Shown: positions 6,989 through 14,955, counted from the first letter of the stretch. The stretch is 17,918 nucleotides of DNA from an uncultured Gammaproteobacteria bacterium (GCA_937898685.1 CALEJT010000081.1:1-17918), one strand, 5' to 3'. Notes: generated by a model from the sequence alone, not told the origin. Translations and numbers: made by a program.

Positions 6989-7939
6989 ATGAAAAGAATC
7001 AGTGTTGCCATCGCGCTGGCGCTGAGCGCCGCGCTCGTTCAAGCCCAACCGGTCACCAATCCGCAGCTGCTCGAGGCCTACGCCAAGTTCCGCGAGATGG
7101 GACCCAATCTGAATCCGCAGGTGATCGACGAAACCGGCAAGATCTACGCGGAAATTCACAAGACCACGGAGAAGGGTGATCTCGAGGTCACGCGCGATGT
7201 GCACTACGGCCCCGATGCCAAGCAAGTAATGGACGTCTATCGTCCGCGGACCGGTGCCAGAGCGGATGCGCCCGCGGTGGTGTTCATCCACGGTGGCGGA
7301 TTGACCGGCGGCGACAAGGTGAATCCGCTGTCGGATCTGATGAACGCCAACGTCGCCACCTACTTTGCGCGGCATGGCATGGTGGGCATCAACGCCACCT
7401 ATCGCCTCGTGCCCAACATCAAATATCCGGAAGGCGCACAGGACATGCAGGCGATCGTGAAGTGGATTCGCGACAACGCCACGCAGTACGGCATCGACCC
7501 CAACAAGATCTTCTTCCTCTGCTCATCAGCCGGTTGCACGCACACGGCAGCACTGCTCTTCAACCCCGAGGTGATGTTCGAAGGGGATCCCGACATCGCC
7601 GGTGCGATCATGATGTCGGGTGCTTACGATGCGGGAAACACCGCGTATTTCGGTGATGATCCCGCCGTGCGTGAACAACGTTCGACCTATGCACTCGCCG
7701 CCGCCTATCAGGGCCCGCAGGTGCCGGTGTTTCTCTTGAGCGCCGAGCACGACCCGGCCGGCATCGAGCAGGCCACGGCGAAGCTCTATCTGCAGCTGTG
7801 CGAGAAGTATGCGGATTGTCCACGCTTTGCGCAGGCGCGCGATCACAACCACATCTCCATCAACCAGCACATCAATTCCGGCGACGATCGCTATACCAGC
7901 ATGATGCTGGACTTCATTCGCAGTGTGGTTGGGGAGTAA
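6989..7939 (+). CDS. Secreted alpha/beta-hydrolase (esterase/lipase-like)
   Basis: 316 residues with a signal peptide (MKRISVAIALALSAALVQA, cleavage before QPV). The fold is that of HSL/BD-FAE-type carboxylesterases: oxyanion-hole HGGG at 101-104, nucleophile elbow CSSAG at 178-182 with Ser180, a probable acid in SAEHDPAG (Asp255, or Glu253) and a probable catalytic His in DHNHIS (His288). The elbow has Cys where GxSxG has its first Gly, and a second Cys (Cys183) follows it. Substrate is unknown; carboxylic esters or acylated sugars would fit the family. The start at 6989 has GGAGGGG 5 bases upstream and begins the signal peptide. It is divergent from the DUF1080 gene, so the two may be co-controlled and act on the same extracytoplasmic material. 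It is the only plus-strand gene recognised here, and it converges on the dehydratase gene with 7 bases between the stops. Confidence 0.85.
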   Translation: MKRISVAIALALSAALVQAQPVTNPQLLEAYAKFREMGPNLNPQVIDETGKIYAEIHKTTEKGDLEVTRDVHYGPDAKQVMDVYRPRTGARADAPAVVFIHGGGLTGGDKVNPLSDLMNANVATYFARHGMVGINATYRLVPNIKYPEGAQDMQAIVKWIRDNATQYGIDPNKIFFLCSSAGCTHTAALLFNPEVMFEGDPDIAGAIMMSGAYDAGNTAYFGDDPAVREQRSTYALAAAYQGPQVPVFLLSAEHDPAGIEQATAKLYLQLCEKYADCPRFAQARDHNHISINQHINSGDDRYTSMMLDFIRSVVGE

Positions 7940-7946
7940 TAGCAGC

Positions 7947-8291
7947 TCAGGATTCGAGCAGTGCGCTGGTGCGCGCCGCCATGATGAAGTCGTTGCGGTG
8001 CAGGCCATCGATGACGTGAGTCCACCAGCGCACGCGCACGAGGCCCCAGGTGGTCAGTAGTTCGGGATGATGATCGACCGCCTCGGCGAGTTCACCGACG
8101 GCATTGGTGAATTTCAGCGCTGCGGCGAAATCCGGAAATTCATAACGGCGTTCGAGAGCGAGAACGCCGTCCTTCACTTCCACCAAGGTCCAATCGGGAA
8201 TCTGTTCCAGAAGCGCGGCGCAGTCTTGCAGACTCAAGGCCGGCGAGTCCTTGCGGCAACGCAACAACGGCTCGGCGGCCAGGGCGCTCAT
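7947..8291 (-). CDS. phhB: Pterin-4a-carbinolamine dehydratase
   Basis: Dehydrates 4a-hydroxytetrahydrobiopterin, recycling the pterin cofactor of aromatic amino-acid hydroxylases; also known as DCoH/PCD. At 114 residues it is the normal length for the bacterial family. The active-site signature is present: FTNAVGELAEAVDHHPE with His74-His75-Pro76, and THVIDGLHRND with His92. The GL is followed by His where Thr is common. The start at 8291 overlaps the stop of the upstream thioesterase gene as ATGA, which points to coupled translation. No phenylalanine hydroxylase gene (phhA) is in the window, so the partner hydroxylase, if any, is elsewhere. It is the last gene of the minus-strand run. Confidence 0.88.
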   Translation of the reverse strand: MSALAAEPLLRCRKDSPALSLQDCAALLEQIPDWTLVEVKDGVLALERRYEFPDFAAALKFTNAVGELAEAVDHHPELLTTWGLVRVRWWTHVIDGLHRNDFIMAARTSALLES

Positions 8292-8716
8292 CTGTCTCGT
8301 TCCTCCAGCACGGCACAGGTGAGACGCGAGATGCACACCAGCTTGCCTTCGGTGTCGGTGATGCGAATGTCCCACACCATGGTGGAGGAGCCGATGTGCA
8401 GCGGACGCGCGGTGCCCGTCACGTACGGTGGACGACCGGCGCGAATGTGGTTGGCATTGATGTCGAGGCCCACGATGAAGTGACCTTCGGGGCAGCACAG
8501 CATCGAACCGAGGCTGCCCAGCGTTTCCGCCAGCACCACGGAGGCGCCGCCATGAATGATGCCCATGTGCTGACGCGTCCTGGCATCGACCGGCATCGTG
8601 GCGGTGATGTAGTCGGGGCCGATCTCCGTGATCTCCATGCCCACGTGCTCGCACATGGTGCCGACCATCAGTTTGTTGATCTCAGAAGGGCTGGTGTCGC
8701 GTTTCCAAATACTCAT
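8288..8716 (-). CDS. Hotdog-fold thioesterase (PaaI/YdiI family)
   Basis: Hydrolyses acyl-CoA or aryl-CoA thioesters in the cytoplasm. At 142 residues it is a single hotdog domain. The signature HGGASVVLAETLGS (55-68) carries the expected catalytic Glu64 and closely follows the EntH/YdiI subgroup, whose members act on benzoyl-type or 1,4-dihydroxy-2-naphthoyl-CoA. GLDINANHIRAGRPPYVTGTA is the second conserved stretch. The start at 8716 has AGGAAAAGCC just before ATG; the frame is open further upstream but that part does not read as protein. It lies 46 bases after the ABC ATPase gene and overlaps the dehydratase start by four bases. The natural substrate cannot be told from the sequence. Confidence 0.88.
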   Translation of the reverse strand: MSIWKRDTSPSEINKLMVGTMCEHVGMEITEIGPDYITATMPVDARTRQHMGIIHGGASVVLAETLGSLGSMLCCPEGHFIVGLDINANHIRAGRPPYVTGTARPLHIGSSTMVWDIRITDTEGKLVCISRLTCAVLEERDR

Positions 8717-8762
8717 GGCTTTTCCTGGACGTAGTGGCCGGCAGTTTAGCAGAGCCGCCGTT

Positions 8763-9524
8763 TCAAAGATTATGCGTGTGCACCAAGGTGCCGGTACGCG
8801 CATCGAAAAATGCGCACACGTTATAGCTGCGCTCGAGCAAAGCGGGCCGCAACACTTCTTCAGGCACTCCGTCCTTGATGAGCTCGCCCTTGTCGAACAG
8901 CAGCAGCCGTGCGCAATAGCGCGCCGCGAGTGCGAGATCATGCAGCACCACCACCACGGCCTGCCCGGCCTCGCAGCGCCTGCGCAAACTCTGCATCAGA
9001 TGATGCTGATGCCAGAGATCGAGTGCGGCCGTGGGTTCGTCGGCAAGCAGTAGTGGCGTATTGGCGGCAAAGAGTCGCGCGAGATGCACCTGCATGCGTT
9101 CTCCCGCCGAGAGCGTATCGAAGCGTCGTTGCGCGAGCTCCGCGCAGCCACTTGCCTGCAGCGCGGCACTGACACGCGCCTCGATTTCCGACTGCGACAG
9201 TCCGTGATTGAGCAGGCCCAGCGCGACGATCTCGTGCGCTGCGAGCGGCCAGCACACCTGCGGTTGCTGTTCGAGATAGGCGAGCTGCCGCGCGCGATCG
9301 ATGGCGCTGAATTCGTGCAATGCTTTGCCGGCGAGTCGAATCGCGCCGGCGCTCGGGCGCACGAGTCCTGCGAGCCCTTTCAGCAAACTGCTCTTGCCGG
9401 CACCGTTGGGACCGATGATGCCGATCAACTCTCCAGCCGTGACCGTGAAACTGCAGTCGCGCAACAGGTGGCGCTCACCGGCAACGAGCGTGAGTTTCTC
9501 GACCTGCAGCAGTGGCGCATTCAT
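8763..9524 (-). CDS. ABC importer ATPase (BtuD/FecE type)
   Basis: 253-residue cytoplasmic ATPase of a binding-protein-dependent importer for corrinoid, heme or iron chelate. All nucleotide-binding motifs are intact: Walker A GPNGAGKS (38-45), Q-loop within LEQQPQ (84-89), signature LSAGE (138-142), Walker B PLLLADE (157-163) and H-loop VVVLHDLALA with His195. The SAGE signature and the following MQVHLARL are of the FecE/BtuD/HmuV kind. The start at 9524 overlaps the permease stop as ATGA. Together with the permease and the binding protein it makes a complete importer set. The ligand is not proven; cobalamin is my first guess on family resemblance, with heme or ferric siderophore as alternatives. 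Confidence 0.9.
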   Translation of the reverse strand: MNAPLLQVEKLTLVAGERHLLRDCSFTVTAGELIGIIGPNGAGKSSLLKGLAGLVRPSAGAIRLAGKALHEFSAIDRARQLAYLEQQPQVCWPLAAHEIVALGLLNHGLSQSEIEARVSAALQASGCAELAQRRFDTLSAGERMQVHLARLFAANTPLLLADEPTAALDLWHQHHLMQSLRRRCEAGQAVVVVLHDLALAARYCARLLLFDKGELIKDGVPEEVLRPALLERSYNVCAFFDARTGTLVHTHNL

Positions 9525-10507
9525 CGGAACCACTCCCGTTTGGTGAAGAGCAGGTAGAGGAAGAAGGGGCCGCCGAGGGCGGAGGTGAGCACGCCCAACT
9601 GCAGTTCCTGCGCGCCGGGCAGGCTTTGTACGATGACGTCGGCCAGCAGCACCAGCACCGCACCACCGACGCCGCTCCACAACAACACCTGCGCCGGACG
9701 GGCCTGCACCAGGGGGCGCAGCAAGTGCGGTATCACCAGGCCGACGAAGCCGATGTTGCCGCTCACGGCAACGACGGCGCCGACGCAGCACGCGGTACCG
9801 AGAATGATCTGCCGGCTGCAGCGCCGCGCATCGAAGCCGAGCGTGCGCGCGGTCTCTTCCCCGAGCGTGAGCGCATCGAGAAAACGGCGGCAATGCCACA
9901 GCAGTGCTGCTCCCAGTGCCATGAAGGGCAGGGCAAACAGCAATTCATTCCAACTTCGATTGGCGACGGAGCCGAGCAACCAGTAATAGATTTCCTGCAG
10001 GGCAAAGGGATTGGGCGCGAAGTTGAGCGCGAGCGAAATCAAGGACCCTGCGAGCGCACTGATCGCGATGCCGGAAAGGATGATGGTGGCGCCATCGCCA
10101 TGACGCCGATTGAGTCCGAACATCAGGGCCACCGCAGCTGCGGCACCGACGACGGCACACAGCGGCAACACGAACCAGCCGCGCGCGCTCAGCCCGTAAT
10201 AGAGCGCGAGCACCGCAGCGAGTGCGGCGAGTTGCGAGACGCCGAGGATGTCGGGGCTTGCGAGTGGATTGCGCAACAGTCCCTGCAGCGCTGCACCGCT
10301 CATGCCGAGGCTGGCGCCGCATACCATCGCCAGCAGGGCGCGCGGCAAACGCAGCTCCCACAGCACCACCGCCGCCACGCCATCTTCACCGCGCCAAAGT
10401 TCGCCGAGCGCCGTGAACGGTGAAATGCCGCTGGGACCGCTTGCAAGCTCGAGTAGAAACAGAGCGACTACGGCGCCGCACAGACCGAACGCAACGGCAG
10501 GCTTCAC
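9521..10507 (-). CDS. ABC importer permease (BtuC/FecCD family)
   Basis: 328-residue inner-membrane permease, the usual length for BtuC-type proteins, with about ten hydrophobic segments. The family motifs are visible: LRLPRALLAMVCGASLGMSG (52-71), LQGLLRNPLASPDILGV (74-90) with the characteristic NPLA.P..LG, and GNIGFVGLVIPHLLR (250-264), which leads into the region that contacts the ATPase. The GTG at 10507 is taken as start: it overlaps the binding-protein stop as GTGA, and GGAG lies 8 bases upstream. The frame remains open to 10621, but that part is inside the binding-protein gene and does not resemble the family. A dimer of this protein should pair with two ATPase subunits and one binding protein. 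Confidence 0.92.
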   Translation of the reverse strand: MKPAVAFGLCGAVVALFLLELASGPSGISPFTALGELWRGEDGVAAVVLWELRLPRALLAMVCGASLGMSGAALQGLLRNPLASPDILGVSQLAALAAVLALYYGLSARGWFVLPLCAVVGAAAAVALMFGLNRRHGDGATIILSGIAISALAGSLISLALNFAPNPFALQEIYYWLLGSVANRSWNELLFALPFMALGAALLWHCRRFLDALTLGEETARTLGFDARRCSRQIILGTACCVGAVVAVSGNIGFVGLVIPHLLRPLVQARPAQVLLWSGVGGAVLVLLADVIVQSLPGAQELQLGVLTSALGGPFFLYLLFTKREWFR

Positions 10508-11334
10508 GGTAAGAGCTCCTGCTCCAAGGCCGCATAGGCACGCAGGAGTTCGGGGCCGGCACAATCGAACCAGCGATCTTCGAGCACGATGCGGCGCACC
10601 TGTCCCGCAAGACGCTGCCACACGGGATGACGCAGCAAGGGATGGGCAAGCTGTGTGTCGACCTCGGTGAATGAAGGCATGAACACGTAATCGGGCTCTG
10701 CGGCCAGCAAGGCTTCGAGCGCCATCGGTGCGGGGCCGAAGAGCCCGTTGGCGCCGGCGACATTGGTGAGGCCGAGACTTTGCAGAAAGGCATCCTGCAA
10801 GGTGTCGCTGCCATAGACGAAACCGTTGTTGCTCAGGAATACGGCGCGCGCGCCATCGAGCAGAGGGCGCAGACGTTCAACGCTTTCGTTCACCGCCGCA
10901 TGCAGCGTTGCGAGCAATGCCGTTGCCTGCTCCTCTCTTTGCGTCAGCGCACCTATACGCCGCACCTGCGCATCGAGTTGCGCGAGATCGTTGGCGAAGC
11001 CGAAACGTTCCACGGTGTAGCCGCGACGTTCGAGCAGGGATGCAGTGAAACTGGCGCTGAACCGACTCGTGAGCACGAGATCCGGCGACATGGCTATCAC
11101 TTCTTCCGCGCGACCACGATTGAGTGGATAACGCTGTGCTTGTTCTGCGAATGGCGAATAGTAGGGATCGGCCGCGAGATAACTCAGTGAGGCGATGCGT
11201 TCGGGTTCCACCAACTGCAGCAACAGTTGATCGGTACAGACGTTCATGCTGACGATGCGGGAGGGAGAGGCCGCCTGCGCAGTACTCACGACAAGTAGGG
11301 ATAGGAAAAACAGAGAGCGCGGCATGGCAGGCAT
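10504..11334 (-). CDS. Periplasmic binding protein of ABC importer (BtuF/FepB type)
   Basis: 276 residues, the periplasmic ligand-binding part of the importer encoded by the next two genes. A signal peptide runs to about residue 21 (STAQA, then ASPSR) without a lipobox, so the protein should be soluble. The mature N-terminus SPSRIVSMNVCTDQLLLQL and the segments EEVIAMSPDLVLTS and RRGYTVERFGF are of the COG0614 class (BtuF, FepB, HmuT), with two lobes joined by a rigid helix (about 145-165). The start may be the ATG at 11334 or the one at 11325; no good ribosome binding site favours either. The gene lies 30 bases after the phzF-type gene. Ligand unproven; corrinoid, heme or ferric chelate are all possible. 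Confidence 0.86.
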   Translation of the reverse strand: MPAMPRSLFFLSLLVVSTAQAASPSRIVSMNVCTDQLLLQLVEPERIASLSYLAADPYYSPFAEQAQRYPLNRGRAEEVIAMSPDLVLTSRFSASFTASLLERRGYTVERFGFANDLAQLDAQVRRIGALTQREEQATALLATLHAAVNESVERLRPLLDGARAVFLSNNGFVYGSDTLQDAFLQSLGLTNVAGANGLFGPAPMALEALLAAEPDYVFMPSFTEVDTQLAHPLLRHPVWQRLAGQVRRIVLEDRWFDCAGPELLRAYAALEQELLP

Positions 11335-11364
11335 TGTAGTGGTTCGAAGGAACGCGCGAAATTT

Positions 11365-12144
11365 CTACAAGAGGATGTGCCCTGCGCTGTAGAGCACGGC
11401 ACTGCCTGTCATCAGCACGCGCTCGCCGCGCAATTCACAGAGCAGTTCGCCGCCGCGGCGCGAGAGTTGTTTGGCACTCAACTGCGTGCGGCCGAGCTTC
11501 TCGACCCAGTAGGGCATCAGGCCGCAATGCGCGGAACCGGTGACCGGGTCCTCATCGATGCCGACCTTCGGTGCGAAGAAACGTGAGACGAAGTCGCAGT
11601 CGCTGCCGCGCGCGGTGATGCTGATGGCAGACCAGGGCAGAGCTTTCAGCGCGGCGAAATCGGGCTGACAGCGCTTCACCTCATCTTCGCTCGCGAGCTC
11701 GGCGATGGCGCCTTGTGCGGCTTGCGTCAGTTGCCGTACCTCGCAGCCGAGCGCCGCGGCAAGTTCCGCTGAAGGAGCGAGTGCCGTAAGCGTACGCACG
11801 GGGAAATCCAGCGTATAGCGATCGTCTTCGCGCGTGACACGCAACTCGCCGCTGCGTGTCTGGAAACGAAAGTCATGCAGGGAAGGATCCAGTTTTGCCA
11901 ACACGAAGGCGGTGGCGAGTGTGGCATGACCACAGAGATCGACTTCGACCAGCGGCGTGAACCAGCGCAGACGCCAACCCTCGCCTGCGCGCACCACGAA
12001 CGCGGTTTCGGCCAGGTTGTTCTCGGCGGCGATGTTCTGCATCAGCTCCTCGTCGAGCCAACTGTCGAGCGGGCATACTGCTGCCGGGTTGCCGCGAAAA
12101 ACCTGCGAGGTGAAGGCATCGACCACATAGAGCGGCAGCTTCAT
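11365..12144 (-). CDS. PhzF-family isomerase/epimerase-like protein
   Basis: 259 residues with the two-lobed diaminopimelate-epimerase-like fold of PhzF. The conserved acid is in ENNLAETAFV (Glu46), and the two Gly-rich stretches CGHATLATAFVL and DEDPVTGSAHCG are complete. Family members include the phenazine isomerase PhzF, but most genomic copies, like E. coli YddE, are of unknown substrate. No other phenazine gene is here, so a role in phenazine synthesis is not supported. The start at 12144 overlaps the hemW stop as ATGA, with GGAGG 7 bases upstream. It is probably cotranscribed with hemW and the importer. Confidence 0.88.
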   Translation of the reverse strand: MKLPLYVVDAFTSQVFRGNPAAVCPLDSWLDEELMQNIAAENNLAETAFVVRAGEGWRLRWFTPLVEVDLCGHATLATAFVLAKLDPSLHDFRFQTRSGELRVTREDDRYTLDFPVRTLTALAPSAELAAALGCEVRQLTQAAQGAIAELASEDEVKRCQPDFAALKALPWSAISITARGSDCDFVSRFFAPKVGIDEDPVTGSAHCGLMPYWVEKLGRTQLSAKQLSRRGGELLCELRGERVLMTGSAVLYSAGHILL

Positions 12145-13313
12145 AGCAAGGCCTCCAGTACCGTGTTCAGGTGATTGTAGCCACGCGGCGTGGTGCACAG
12201 ACGCGCCGGATCGTCCACCAGCAAACCGTCGCGGCGCAGGCGCGCCAGCGCAGCACCTGCCGCTTGCTCCAGATCCAGACCGGTGCGCGCCGCGAATAAG
12301 GCACTCGGCACACCCTCGCGCAGGCGCAGCGCGTTCATCAGGAATTCGAACGGCAGTTCGTCGGCGGGAATCACGCGTTCTTCGGCCAGGCGACCTTCCT
12401 GCCCGCGCAGATAGTGCTGCGGCATGCGCGTCTTGCGCGTGCGGCGAATGCTGCCATCGGGCGCGGTGAACTTGCCGTGTGCACCGGCACCGATGCCGAT
12501 GTAATCCCCGAATTCCCAGTAATTGCGGTTGTGGCGGCTTGCGCGTCCGTTCTGCGCGTATGCCGAAACTTCATAGCGCATGAAGCCATGTTCCTGCAGC
12601 AGGGCGATGCCGGCTTCCTGCATGTCGAATATGTGCTCGTCGTCGGGCAGCGTAGGCGGACGGCGATAGAACTCGGTGTTGGGCTCGATGGTGAGCTGAT
12701 ACCAGGAAAGATGCGTAGGGCCGCAGCCGATTGCGGCGCGCAGATCGTCGAGAGCGCCTTCGATGCTCTGCTCGGGCAAACCGAACATCAGATCGAGATT
12801 GAAATTGTCGAAGCCTGCCTTGCGCGCGATCTCGCCGGCACGCAGCGCTTCGTCGCGGTCGTGCACGCGGCCGAGGCGCACCAGTTGCGCCGGATCGAAA
12901 CTCTGGATGCCGATGGAAAGCCGATTGATGCCCCCACTGCGATAGGCGCGGAAGCGTTCCTGTTCGAAGGTGCCGGGATTGGCTTCGAGCGTGATCTCGA
13001 TGTCGGCTGCGAAGGGAATCAGCCTTTCCACTTCGGTGAGGAAATGCGCGTAACTTTCCGCGCTGAAGAGCGACGGCGTGCCGCCGCCGAAGAAGATGCT
13101 GCACAGCTCGCGGCCTTCGACGTGTGGCAGTTCGCAGCGCAGGTCTTCGAGCAATGCTGCAATGTATTCGGCTTCGGGCAGTACTTCAGGACGCTGATGG
13201 GAATTGAAGTCGCAATAGGGGCATTTGCGCAGACACCAGGGCACGTGCACGTAGAGGCTCAGCGGCGGCAGGCTGCCGCCCGTGCGCGCAGGTGTCAGGG
13301 TAGTCGAGGCCAT
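12141..13313 (-). CDS. hemW: Radical-SAM heme chaperone HemW
   Basis: 390 residues. The N-terminal CLRKCPYCDFNSH carries Cys27, Cys31 and Cys34, the CxxxCxxC set that holds a 4Fe-4S cluster and binds S-adenosylmethionine; FFGGGTPSLF and LEANPGTFE follow, as in HemN/HemW. HemW is thought to carry heme to respiratory proteins rather than to oxidise coproporphyrinogen. The short N-terminus before the cluster motif and the position next to rdgB both point to HemW, not HemN. The ATG at 13313 overlaps the end of rdgB by 19 bases; it has no strong ribosome binding site, so coupled translation is likely. Older annotations call this protein an oxygen-independent coproporphyrinogen oxidase. Confidence 0.9.
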   Translation of the reverse strand: MASTTLTPARTGGSLPPLSLYVHVPWCLRKCPYCDFNSHQRPEVLPEAEYIAALLEDLRCELPHVEGRELCSIFFGGGTPSLFSAESYAHFLTEVERLIPFAADIEITLEANPGTFEQERFRAYRSGGINRLSIGIQSFDPAQLVRLGRVHDRDEALRAGEIARKAGFDNFNLDLMFGLPEQSIEGALDDLRAAIGCGPTHLSWYQLTIEPNTEFYRRPPTLPDDEHIFDMQEAGIALLQEHGFMRYEVSAYAQNGRASRHNRNYWEFGDYIGIGAGAHGKFTAPDGSIRRTRKTRMPQHYLRGQEGRLAEERVIPADELPFEFLMNALRLREGVPSALFAARTGLDLEQAAGAALARLRRDGLLVDDPARLCTTPRGYNHLNTVLEALL

Positions 13314-13900
13314 TGTTGCAGGAGTTGCTGCAGAGCGATGGCGCGATGACTGATGCTGTTCTTGATTTCGGGCGACAGCTCGGCAGCAGTGCAGCCGTGC
13401 GTGGGAACGAAGAAGAGCGGGTCGTAACCGAAGCCATTGCTGCCACGCGGCGCGGCGAGAAGGCGTCCTTCCCAACTGCCGATGCAGATCAATGGCATCG
13501 GATCCTGCGCATGACGCATCAACACGATGGCGCAGTGGTAGCGCGCGGTGCGTTGTGCTTCGGGGACATCCTTGAGCAGGTCGAGCAGTAGTGCGTTGTT
13601 GGCCTCGTCGCCACTGCCACGCTGATTGCGCTCGGCAAAGCGCGCGGAATAGATGCCGGGCGCGCCTTTGAGTGCATCCACTTCAATGCCGGAGTCATCG
13701 GAAATCGCCGGGAGCCCAGTGACTTCTGCCGCGTGGCGCGCCTTGATGATGGCGTTCTCGACGAAGGTGAGTCCGGTCTCATCGGTTTCGCTCACGCCGA
13801 GCTCGGTCTGCGGCACGAAGTTCACGCCCTTCTCGGCCAGGATGCGCTGAAGTTCGGCCAGCTTCTTTTTGTTGCCGCTGGCGAGGACGACCGTACTCAT
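13295..13900 (-). CDS. rdgB: dITP/XTP pyrophosphatase (non-canonical purine NTPase)
   Basis: Hydrolyses ITP, dITP and XTP to monophosphates, keeping deaminated purines out of DNA and RNA. The 201-residue length is normal for RdgB/HAM1. Conserved segments: LASGNKKKLAEL (6-17), TFVENAIIKARHAA (45-58), SDDSGIEVDALKGAPGIYSARFA (68-89, with the catalytic Asp69), GFGYDPLF and the C-terminal SHRAIAL. The ATG at 13900 begins the family N-terminus and lies 7 bases after the DUF4426 stop. It is cotranscribed with its neighbours by position. Confidence 0.94.
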   Translation of the reverse strand: MSTVVLASGNKKKLAELQRILAEKGVNFVPQTELGVSETDETGLTFVENAIIKARHAAEVTGLPAISDDSGIEVDALKGAPGIYSARFAERNQRGSGDEANNALLLDLLKDVPEAQRTARYHCAIVLMRHAQDPMPLICIGSWEGRLLAAPRGSNGFGYDPLFFVPTHGCTAAELSPEIKNSISHRAIALQQLLQQWPRLP

Positions 13901-13907
13901 AAATGAC

Positions 13908-14354
13908 TCAATCGGCGTAAAGCTGCGTGGTCCAGGTGATTTCGCGCGCCGGACCCTGACCTTCGGGCTGCACCTCGATGGTGAAGCGCAGCGTTTCGGC
14001 ATTCGAGAACTCGAACTGCGCGAGATAGTAGATGGCCTCGCCTTCGCGTACTTCCTGGAATTGGAGCGCCGTACTCTGCTGCATCAGGTTGGCACGACTG
14101 CCAGTGACGACTGCCGTTACGGGCGCGCCGACACCGCCATTGGGGGCATCACGCAACACCGCCACGTTGACGAAGCCGCGGCGGGAAGCGCGTTCGATGC
14201 CGTACTGCGCCGCGATCTCTGGTTGGAGAAACGTGGTGTTCACCGCCAGGTAGTGAACGGTGTAGTCACCGATGTCGGTGGAGTCGGCGCGCGCGCCGGG
14301 TGAAACGAGTGCAAGCGTTGCCAGTACTGCCAGAAAAGCACGAACGATGGACAT
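13908..14354 (-). CDS. DUF4426 periplasmic protein
   Basis: 148 residues with a signal peptide (about 1-23, ending GARA). The mature start DIGDYTVHYLAVNTTFLQPEIA is the conserved opening of the DUF4426 family, a small periplasmic protein family of unknown function in gammaproteobacteria. Its place between metW and rdgB is the conserved one in Pseudomonas, which supports the call. The gene starts 10 bases after the metW stop. No catalytic residues stand out. Confidence 0.85.
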   Translation of the reverse strand: MSIVRAFLAVLATLALVSPGARADSTDIGDYTVHYLAVNTTFLQPEIAAQYGIERASRRGFVNVAVLRDAPNGGVGAPVTAVVTGSRANLMQQSTALQFQEVREGEAIYYLAQFEFSNAETLRFTIEVQPEGQGPAREITWTTQLYAD

Positions 14355-14364
14355 GGCCTGACCC

Positions 14365-14955
14365 TCAACGGGTGATGTGATAGATGGCGTTGATGCCGAA
14401 CAGGTTGGGCAAGAGCCGCATCAGGGCGCTGCTGCGCTGCCGGTCATCCACCACGGTGCGATCGAGCACGCGGATGTTCTTTCTGCGGCACAGTTCGTCG
14501 AAGTCGTTGATGGTACATAGATGCACGTTGGGCGTGTCGTACCACTCGAACGGCAGCGTTTCGGACTTCGGCATGCGGCCGCGGCCCAGAAGATAGACGC
14601 GGTGACGCCAGTAGGCAAAGTTCGGGAAGGTCAAAATGCAGTTTTTCCCAACCCGCAGCATTTCGTCGACGATCACGTCGGGACGATGCAGCGCCTGCAG
14701 CGTCTGCGCCAGCACCACGGTGTCGAAGCTGTCGCTTTCGAAGTTGCCGAGGCCCTGGTTCATGTCCTGCTCGATCACGTTCACGCCCAGTTCGAGACAG
14801 CGCTGAATGTTCTCTGGATCGATTTCGAGACCCACGCCCTGCACGTTCTTCGTCGCCTTCAGATGCGCGAGGAAGGAACCGTCGCCGCAGCCGAGGTCGA
14901 GTACACGCGACCCCGGTGTGATCCAATCCTGGATCAGCGAAAGATCGGAGCGCAT
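14365..14955 (-). CDS. metW: Methionine biosynthesis protein MetW
   Basis: 196 residues with a class I SAM-dependent methyltransferase fold: VLDLGCGDGSFL (18-29) is the SAM-binding loop. The later WRHRVYLLGRGRMPKS and FEWYDTPNVHLCTINDFDELC are MetW hallmarks. MetW is paired with MetX in many proteobacteria and is needed for full homoserine acylation activity; its own methyl transfer, if any, is not known. The start at 14955 shares one base with the metX stop (TGATG), with a GGAG-type site upstream, so the two proteins are probably made in step. Confidence 0.93.
   Translation of the reverse strand: MRSDLSLIQDWITPGSRVLDLGCGDGSFLAHLKATKNVQGVGLEIDPENIQRCLELGVNVIEQDMNQGLGNFESDSFDTVVLAQTLQALHRPDVIVDEMLRVGKNCILTFPNFAYWRHRVYLLGRGRMPKSETLPFEWYDTPNVHLCTINDFDELCRRKNIRVLDRTVVDDRQRSSALMRLLPNLFGINAIYHITR

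Noticed and set aside
11325..11345. TACAAT as a -10 box for the importer genes
   Set aside because: It overlaps the start codon of the binding-protein gene and has no acceptable -35, so the short gap after phzF is better read as part of a shared transcript.
12414..13349. Plus-strand open frame (311 codons) antisense to hemW
   Set aside because: HemW is clearly the coding frame, with an intact cluster motif; the antisense frame shows nothing recognisable.
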